A stretch of 13,452 nt of DNA from an uncultured Lachnospiraceae bacterium. GTDB taxonomy: Bacteria > Bacillota > Clostridia > Lachnospirales > Lachnospiraceae. Both the position numbers and the translations under genes were made by a program. The notes under the pieces were generated by a model. The model did not search any database. It had not been told where the DNA came from and saw nothing but the letters and a program-made list of their open reading frames with translations. How positions within the stretch are numbered: position 1 is the stretch's first letter; every line of letters starts with the position of its first letter. Positions 6,449 to 11,567 of this stretch are shown here, one piece after another. The stretch lies in assembly GCA_937920345.1 (NCBI GenBank), contig CALGVA010000057.1:1-13452 (forward strand), in the 5' to 3' direction.

Positions 6449-7511
6449 GCGGGGATTTCTATATCAGTTGCGCAAAGATTCGGATATGATGTGGAAAGGC
6501 GGTATGGGCATAATGCTCATACTGCTTTTACTATGCCTGGGGGTTCTGGGGGTTTCAGGGGAGGATGTCAGTTTTCCTGACAGGGCGAATCTGTGTATCA
6601 GGCTCATGGCAGTGTACGGCATAGCGGCGGTGGTGGTTTGGACGGGTGTCTATTTTGCGGTTGTGCGGAACGTGAGCAGTACGCTTTACCGGCTGGCAGA
6701 TTGTCTGGAGCATCTGACGGACGGGCAGCCGGAGATGGTATTTCCGGTGGCGGAGGACACGATTCTGTCGCGGCTGCAGGGACAGCTTCTGCGGTTTTAT
6801 GATATTCTGCATTTCTATGAGGAGCGGGAGAAGAAGATGCGCACGCAGCTTGACGAAAATATCGGAGATCTTGTGCACCAGCTTAACACGCCGATCACGA
6901 ATATCAGGATTTATGCCGGATTTCTGGAAAGAGACGATCTGACTGTGGCAGAGAGGAAACGCTTTACAAAGTGTCTGGAAGAACAGGCACAGAAGCTGGC
7001 CTGGCTGGGAGAGAGTTTCTCTAAGATATCCCGTCTGGAAATGGGAATCATACAGCTGAAACCGGAGCGGCAGGAGTTACAGCCGATTATTCTGCACGCT
7101 GTAGGACAGATTGCGGAGAAGGCACGACAGAAAGGAATGGATGTCGTATTAAAAGGCGCCGTGCAGGAGGAAGTGACCGCGGACGGTAAATGGACGGCGG
7201 AGGCGGTTTTCAATGTGCTGGACAATGCGGTGAAGTATGGGGATGAGGGCAGTGAAATCGAGATTGAAGTGGTAAAGATGACCAATTATGTGGGTGTTGC
7301 CGTGAGAAACAGGGGGATTGCTGTTGATAAGACGGAATATCACCGGATTTTTAAACGTTTTTACAGGGGGAAAGGAAGCGGGATGACGGAAGGCTCCGGT
7401 CTGGGGCTGTATATTGTGCGGCAGATTCTGGAGGACGAGAAGGGTTATGTCACGGCGGGGAAGACCCATGACGGTCGGACGGAGTTTGTGATGTACGTGC
7501 CGTACACGTAA
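6444..7511 (+). CDS. Sensor histidine kinase of the intramembrane-sensing type
   Basis: The 355-residue kinase has two transmembrane helices at about 21-38 and 53-74 with only about 12-15 residues between them, so it lacks an extracellular sensor domain. A HAMP-like or coiled segment leads to the H-box LVHQLNTPITNIRIYAGFL with phosphoacceptor H145. The N-box contains N261 in FNVLDNAVKYG, and the glycine-rich G2 box is EGSGLGLYIVRQI near the C-terminus. The short loop is the feature of BceS-like kinases, which receive their signal from an associated ABC transporter; the ABC genes directly upstream fit that model. GGAGG sits 6 nt before the ATG at 6444. The regulator gene ends 21 bp upstream, so the pair is co-transcribed. 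The ligand cannot be inferred. Confidence 0.92.
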   Translation: MERGFLYQLRKDSDMMWKGGMGIMLILLLLCLGVLGVSGEDVSFPDRANLCIRLMAVYGIAAVVVWTGVYFAVVRNVSSTLYRLADCLEHLTDGQPEMVFPVAEDTILSRLQGQLLRFYDILHFYEEREKKMRTQLDENIGDLVHQLNTPITNIRIYAGFLERDDLTVAERKRFTKCLEEQAQKLAWLGESFSKISRLEMGIIQLKPERQELQPIILHAVGQIAEKARQKGMDVVLKGAVQEEVTADGKWTAEAVFNVLDNAVKYGDEGSEIEIEVVKMTNYVGVAVRNRGIAVDKTEYHRIFKRFYRGKGSGMTEGSGLGLYIVRQILEDEKGYVTAGKTHDGRTEFVMYVPYT

Positions 7512-7513
7512 AT

Positions 7514-7613
7514 GTCCGAAATGAAGTGTATGCGTCCGAATGCATGAACCGCCTGAACGTGTCCTGAATGCCGCTTACAAAATGTGAAACTCGATTACAA
7601 AACGGGAACCTCG
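7514..7613 (+). repeat. Degenerate 20-bp-period array in the gap after the kinase gene
   Basis: The clearest pair is 7574-7593 and 7594-7613, identical at 16 of 20 positions, each carrying TTACAAAA followed ten or so bases later by GAA and CTCG. Further upstream GTCCGAA occurs at 7514-7520 and 7534-7540, again exactly 20 bp apart. TGAA or GGAA recurs at the same offset in four consecutive 20-bp blocks. The segment is non-coding. TTACAAAA read on the other strand gives TTTTGTAA, sharing TTTGTAA with the operon promoter box at 2244-2250. No terminator is visible; an imperfect hairpin (7592-7601 with 7615-7624) lacks a T-run. Confidence 0.5.
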
Positions 7614-7690
7614 GTTTGCAATCGACCAGTGTGTGAGCGCCGGGTGCGAGTGATAACAATGGATACCGCAAAAGGTGCGATGTATTCCGA

Positions 7691-7729
7691 TTGACTGGCA
7701 TTTACCTCCTTTTTCTGATATGATAAATT
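7691..7729 (+). promoter_or_regulatory. Possible promoter of the diguanylate cyclase gene
   Basis: TTGACT at 7691-7696 is a good -35, but the nearest -10-like hexamers are TGATAT (7716-7721, spacer 19) and TATGAT (7719-7724, spacer 22), both outside the usual spacing. A second possibility is TTTACC (7701-7706) with TAAATT (7724-7729, spacer 17), matching 4 of 6 at each box. Any of these would start transcription around 7728-7736, which favours the downstream ATG 7778 as translation start. Confidence 0.35.
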
Positions 7730-7777
7730 ATATTTATGCGCAGATATCAGAAAGAAGAGAGGAACAATAGACAGAGC

Positions 7778-9136
7778 ATGGAAAAAAGAGTGTCAGAAAG
7801 TCAGTCAAAGGCATATTTGTGGGAATTTTATGAAGAACTGAATGAGATCGTATATGTTGCGGATATGGATAATTATGAGATGGTCTACATGAACAGACGC
7901 GCCAGAGAACTGTACGGCATAGGAAGTGTGGACGAAATAAAGGGCAGGAAATGCCACGAGGTATTGTCGGGGAGCCTGACGCAGTGCGCCATCTGCAACT
8001 GTGAAAAGCTGAAGCCCGGCTATTTTATAGAAGAAGTGCGTTACAATCCGGTTATTAAAAAGAAACTGGCTGTGAAAGAAACGCTGATTGAGGAAGACGG
8101 CAGGAAGTACCGGTTTGAGCTGGCAGTGGATCTGGGTGCATGGGAGCAGCAGAATATAGGATATGAAGCGAATGAAGCGATGGTCAATGAAGGACTCAGA
8201 CTCTCGCTTGCGGCGCATACACCGGAGAAATCAATCGCTGTCCTGCTGGAATATCTGGGACAGTCCTTAAACAGCGAGAGGGTTTATATATTTGAGGAGA
8301 CGGATCATAAGAGTGTGCAGAATACCTATGAATGGTGTGCAAGCGATGTGGTTCCGCAGAAAGAGAACCTGCAGGATGTCCCGTTTGAAGTGGTCGGCAT
8401 GTGGTATCAGAGGTTTGCAAAGGGCAAGAGCGTTATCATCAAGAATGTGGAGAACGTTAAAGAAAAGGACCCGACAGTCTATGAGTACCTGACACCGCAG
8501 AATATCCGGTCGCTGGTGGTGAGCCCGTTAGTGAATGAAGGCAGGATCGTCGGTTTCTACGGGGTGGATAATCCGCCGGAGAAATTCCTCGAGCATATCA
8601 CGACACTCTTACAGATTCTCGGGCATTTCCTCGTGGCGCTGCTCCACAGGAGGAATCATGTGCGCCGGCTGGAAGAACTCTGTTTTGAAGATCAGCTGAC
8701 CGGTATTGGCAACAGACATGCGGTGCACGATTACTGTGTGACAATGAAACCGGAGAACAGTATCGGTGTCTTATACTGCGATGTGATGGGACTGAAAAAG
8801 ATGAACGACAGCGAAGGGCACCGGGCAGGTGATGAGCTGCTGATCCGCGCGAGTGAATGCCTGAAAAGAGTGTTTAAAGAGTATGCACTGTTCCGCGTGG
8901 GCGGGGATGAGTTCCTGACGCTCTGTGAAGGGATAGAAGAACAGGAACTGCAGGAGAGGATCGGACTGTTACGGCAGGAGATGGAGGAATACAGAGCACC
9001 CATGGCGCTTGGCTGGGTGTGGCGCGCCGATAACAGAGAGCAGGTCGATAAGCTGCTGACGCAGGCGGATGATAAGATGTACGAGGACAAAAGAATGCTG
9101 TATGCCACGAAGTTTAAGGAACTGGCGCGGGATTAA
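7778..9136 (+). CDS. Diguanylate cyclase with PAS, GAF and GGDEF domains
   Basis: The 452-residue soluble protein should make cyclic di-GMP from GTP. An N-terminal PAS-like domain (about 15-120) carries a cysteine cluster (C59, C70, C73, C75). A GAF domain follows (about 130-285), containing NIRSLVVSPLVNEGRIVGFYGVDNP. The GGDEF domain (about 297-452) begins FEDQLTGIGNRHA, has the metal-site Asp in CDVMGLKKMND, and an intact GGDEF in FRVGGDEFLTL, so the active site looks functional. The residues where the inhibitory RxxD site belongs are FKEY, so product inhibition is probably absent. There are no membrane helices. ATG 7778 has GAGAGGA about 15 nt upstream; the alternative ATG 7736 (14 residues longer) has no ribosome binding site and lies at the probable transcription start. 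The stop overlaps a TAATG with the tag gene region, implying co-transcription. Confidence 0.88.
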   Translation: MEKRVSESQSKAYLWEFYEELNEIVYVADMDNYEMVYMNRRARELYGIGSVDEIKGRKCHEVLSGSLTQCAICNCEKLKPGYFIEEVRYNPVIKKKLAVKETLIEEDGRKYRFELAVDLGAWEQQNIGYEANEAMVNEGLRLSLAAHTPEKSIAVLLEYLGQSLNSERVYIFEETDHKSVQNTYEWCASDVVPQKENLQDVPFEVVGMWYQRFAKGKSVIIKNVENVKEKDPTVYEYLTPQNIRSLVVSPLVNEGRIVGFYGVDNPPEKFLEHITTLLQILGHFLVALLHRRNHVRRLEELCFEDQLTGIGNRHAVHDYCVTMKPENSIGVLYCDVMGLKKMNDSEGHRAGDELLIRASECLKRVFKEYALFRVGGDEFLTLCEGIEEQELQERIGLLRQEMEEYRAPMALGWVWRADNREQVDKLLTQADDKMYEDKRMLYATKFKELARD

Positions 9137-9147
9137 TGGAGATTGAC

Positions 9148-9720
9148 ATGAAGAAAAGATGTGCGTGGGCGAATCCGAAGAATAAGCTGTATATAGAATA
9201 TCATGATAAGGAGTGGGGACAGCCGGTGTATGATGATCACCGGCTGTTTGAGATGCTGATTCTGGAATCCTTTCAGGCGGGACTGTCGTGGGAGTGCGTG
9301 TTGAATAAGCGGGAGGCTTTCAGACGGGCATTTGACGGATTTGATCTTGATACGGTATGTGGCTATGATGAGGAAAAGATGGAAGCGCTCAGACAGGACG
9401 AGGGCATCATACGCAACCGGCTTAAGATCAGTGCGGCGGTAAAGAATGCCCGGATATTTCGCGAGATTGCCACAGAATACGGCAGTTTTTCCGATTATCT
9501 ATGGGGGTACACGGACGGGCAGATCATATATGAGAATGATAAGGCAAGCTCGCCGCTGTCCGATCGGATATCGAAAGATCTTAAGAAACGGGGCATGACT
9601 TTCGTGGGAACGACGATCATATATGCCTATCTGCAGGCTGTCGGGGTAATTTATTCCCATGAGGACGGGTGCTTTATGGGAAAATGCGATGCGGAAGAAA
9701 ACAGAGATAACAATACATAA
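9148..9720 (+). CDS. tag: DNA-3-methyladenine glycosylase I
   Basis: This 190-residue base-excision-repair enzyme removes 3-methyladenine from alkylated DNA. It matches the Tag family along its full length: the start MKKRCAW then YHDKEWG, the LFEMLILESFQAGLSWECVL segment with the substrate-recognition Glu (E40, equivalent to E38 of the E. coli enzyme), and KRGMTFVGTTIIYAYLQAVG near the end. The zinc ligands typical of Tag, Cys and His near the N-terminus (C5, H19) and His and Cys in YSHEDGCF, are all present. I chose ATG 9148, with GGAG 6 nt upstream, over ATG 9136, which overlaps the cyclase stop and adds four residues not seen in the family. It sits 12 bp before nth in the same direction. 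E. coli Tag is 187 residues, so the length is normal. Confidence 0.95.
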   Translation: MKKRCAWANPKNKLYIEYHDKEWGQPVYDDHRLFEMLILESFQAGLSWECVLNKREAFRRAFDGFDLDTVCGYDEEKMEALRQDEGIIRNRLKISAAVKNARIFREIATEYGSFSDYLWGYTDGQIIYENDKASSPLSDRISKDLKKRGMTFVGTTIIYAYLQAVGVIYSHEDGCFMGKCDAEENRDNNT

Positions 9721-9732
9721 GACAGGAGCCGG

Positions 9733-10386
9733 ATGATTATGAGGAAAAAAGAGTTGGCGCTGGAGGTCGTAGAACGGCTGAAAAAGGAATATCCCGATGC
9801 GGGTTGCTCGCTGGAGTATGATCAGGCGTGGAAGCTGCTTGTCAGTGTGCGGCTGGCGGCGCAGTGTACCGATGCGAGAGTGAATGTGGTGGTTGAGAAA
9901 TTATATGAGAAGTATCCGGATGTGGCGGCGCTGGCGGCGGCTCCGGTGGAGGAGATCGAGAAGATCGTGCATCCGTGTGGTCTGGGTAACAGTAAGGCAC
10001 GGGATATCAGTGCCTGCATGAAGATGCTGCAGACGGAGTACGGCGGACGGGTGCCGGATGACTTCGATGCCCTGCTTGGGCTGCCGGGGGTGGGCCGGAA
10101 AAGCGCCAATCTCATCATGGGGGACGTATTCGGCAAGCCGGCTATCGTGACGGACACACATTGTATCCGTCTCTGCAACCGAATCGGGCTGGTAGATAAT
10201 CTTAAAGAACCGAAGAAGGTGGAGATGGCATTGTGGAAGATCATTCCGCCGGAAGAGGGAAGCGATTTCTGCCACAGGCTGGTCTGGCACGGCAGAGAAG
10301 TCTGCACTGCGAGAACAAAACCCTACTGTGACCGATGCTGCCTGCAGGATATCTGCAAGAAACGAATCACAAGTCCGGCACGTTGA
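9733..10386 (+). CDS. nth: Endonuclease III (DNA glycosylase/AP lyase)
   Basis: The 217-residue enzyme excises oxidised pyrimidines and nicks abasic sites. The helix-hairpin-helix LLGLPGVGRKSAN contains the catalytic Lys (K123, equivalent to E. coli K120), and VTDTHCIRLCNR contains the catalytic Asp (D141, equivalent to D138). The C-terminal iron-sulfur cluster ligands are C191, C199, C202 and C208, a C-X7-C-X2-C-X5-C pattern, one residue longer in the first interval than the textbook C-X6-C; an extra Cys is at 203. GGAG (9725-9728) precedes ATG 9733 by 4 nt and ATG 9739 by 10 nt, so the start is uncertain by two residues. It follows tag directly and ends within the 3' end of the converging araC-type gene. 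Confidence 0.94.
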   Translation: MIMRKKELALEVVERLKKEYPDAGCSLEYDQAWKLLVSVRLAAQCTDARVNVVVEKLYEKYPDVAALAAAPVEEIEKIVHPCGLGNSKARDISACMKMLQTEYGGRVPDDFDALLGLPGVGRKSANLIMGDVFGKPAIVTDTHCIRLCNRIGLVDNLKEPKKVEMALWKIIPPEEGSDFCHRLVWHGREVCTARTKPYCDRCCLQDICKKRITSPAR

Positions 10387-11422
10387 AGGAACCGGTGTTT
10401 TTGACCTCGCCGGCCAAAACCTTATGTGTCCGGTAATAGGTGGGCGTACAGCCTAAGAATTTTTTGAATAATTTATTAAAATAGCTTGTGTTATTAAAAC
10501 CGACAGACAGAGCCAGATCCGCCATTGAAATAGGCGCATCGGGATATTCTGCCATCTTTTTCGTCGCCTCGAGAATACGGTATCTCATCAGGTATTCAAA
10601 GGGCGTCATCTGTAATGTGCGTGCAAAACAGCGGCAGCACTCACTCTTACTGATATGTACGCTGTCGGCGATCTCATTTAGAGTGATCGGTTCGGCGTGG
10701 TGCATCCTGATATAGAGCATCGCCTGTTTGACCCGCTGCTCGTCTAAGGAGACATGGGGAGGCGGCGCTGTTTTCATATTCGGAAGCTGTCCGATCAGCT
10801 CTGACCAGAAACGGCATAAATGCCCTTTGGCAGCAATCTCATAGCCAAAGGGTTTTGCTATGTTAACAGCGATCGCGTCATTGACGGCATCTAACATTCG
10901 TTCATGCCATGCGTTATTTTCATCCAGAACAAACATTTTAAACAGCCGGAAATTCTGAAGCGGGAGCAGAAACTGTGTATGCAGATAGCTGCTCTTGTGT
11001 CCGAACAGGAAATCCGGGTGGAATATGATTGAATAGAAAGTACAATTATTGTGGTCCATAGACTGAATGGCATGCAGGACGCTCTGATTGATGATGATGC
11101 CCTGTCCCGGTTTCAGTGTGTAGACGGCGTCGTCGGTGGACACTTCGGCGAGACCGTTATTAATAATCAGAATCTCCATTTCCTCATGCCAGTGCCAGCG
11201 GATTCTGTTCATATAGGATTTACTCAGGTCCAGATAATGAACAGCAACAGGATAATCCAAGGTCCCGAAATCTTTCTTTTCATAGAGATTGTCATAGGTC
11301 TTGACCGGATCGTCCGCGTAGGGTGACCGGGCAGTGTTGTCAGGGGAAGCTGCACCGTCAGCCAATGTCTTCTGTTTGACAGTATGCGCTACATGGATGT
11401 CAGGTGTCGCGGGTGTCTGCAT
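10367..11422 (-). CDS. AraC-family transcriptional regulator with N-terminal cupin domain
   Basis: The 351-residue regulator has a variable N-terminal tail (about 1-50) and a cupin-like sensor domain (about 60-140) beginning RIRWHWHEEMEILIINNG and containing LKPGQGIIINQSVLHAI. A middle region leads to a double helix-turn-helix (about 236-335). The first helix-turn-helix is ITLNEIADSVHISKSECCRCF and the second ISMADLALSVGFNNTSYFNKLFKK, followed by GCTPTYYR, the standard AraC ending. The start is fixed by a perfect AAGGAGG on the minus strand (11429-11435), 6 nt before ATG 11422; a longer reading from GTG 11452 would translate this ribosome binding site into an Arg run. Cupin-type members usually sense sugars or small metabolites. 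The protease gene is divergent, so it may be a target, but nothing shows this directly. Confidence 0.93.
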   Translation of the reverse strand: MQTPATPDIHVAHTVKQKTLADGAASPDNTARSPYADDPVKTYDNLYEKKDFGTLDYPVAVHYLDLSKSYMNRIRWHWHEEMEILIINNGLAEVSTDDAVYTLKPGQGIIINQSVLHAIQSMDHNNCTFYSIIFHPDFLFGHKSSYLHTQFLLPLQNFRLFKMFVLDENNAWHERMLDAVNDAIAVNIAKPFGYEIAAKGHLCRFWSELIGQLPNMKTAPPPHVSLDEQRVKQAMLYIRMHHAEPITLNEIADSVHISKSECCRCFARTLQMTPFEYLMRYRILEATKKMAEYPDAPISMADLALSVGFNNTSYFNKLFKKFLGCTPTYYRTHKVLAGEVKNTGSFNVPDL

Positions 11423-11428
11423 ATTGTG

Positions 11429-11435
11429 CCTCCTT
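11429..11435 (-). promoter_or_regulatory. Ribosome binding site that fixes the AraC-family regulator start
   Basis: The plus-strand sequence CCTCCTT reads AAGGAGG on the minus strand and ends 6 nt before ATG 11422. It rules out the upstream in-frame GTG at 11452, whose extra codons would include this site. Confidence 0.85.
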
Positions 11436-11479
11436 CTCCTACGTAATTTCACAGCCAGCCGGTATGCCGCTTATAAGCT

Positions 11480-11508
11480 ATCATAGCATGAACGGATAAG
11501 AGAGTCAA
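11480..11508 (-). promoter_or_regulatory. SigA-type promoter of the AraC-family regulator
   Basis: On the minus strand TTGACT (11508-11503) is followed after exactly 17 bp by TATGAT (11485-11480). Each box matches consensus at 5 of 6 positions. Transcription would start near 11473, giving a leader of about 50 nt with the ribosome binding site at 11435-11429. Confidence 0.7.
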
Positions 11509-11531
11509 AGCAATTAGAATGTGTATATAAT
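11502..11531 (+). promoter_or_regulatory. Probable promoter of the subtilisin-like protease gene
   Basis: A perfect -10 TATAAT lies at 11526-11531, in an AT-rich stretch. The best -35 is GAGTCA (11502-11507, spacer 18), which matches consensus at only 3 of 6 positions and overlaps the -35 of the divergent AraC-family promoter. Transcription from about 11538 would leave a leader of about 30 nt with GGGAGGAG before the ATG. The weak -35 hints at dependence on an activator. Confidence 0.5.
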
Positions 11532-11567
11532 AACAGTAGTAATTATAAAAGATGCGGGAGGAGCGTT

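Noticed and set aside
7592..7624. Hairpin CGATT-A-CAAA with TTTG-C-AATCG as terminator of the kinase operon
   Set aside because: It has an internal mismatch, a 13-nt loop and no T-run.
7614..7690. Cyclic di-GMP riboswitch upstream of the cyclase
   Set aside because: The conserved GEMM sequence blocks and paired helices are not visible in this stretch.
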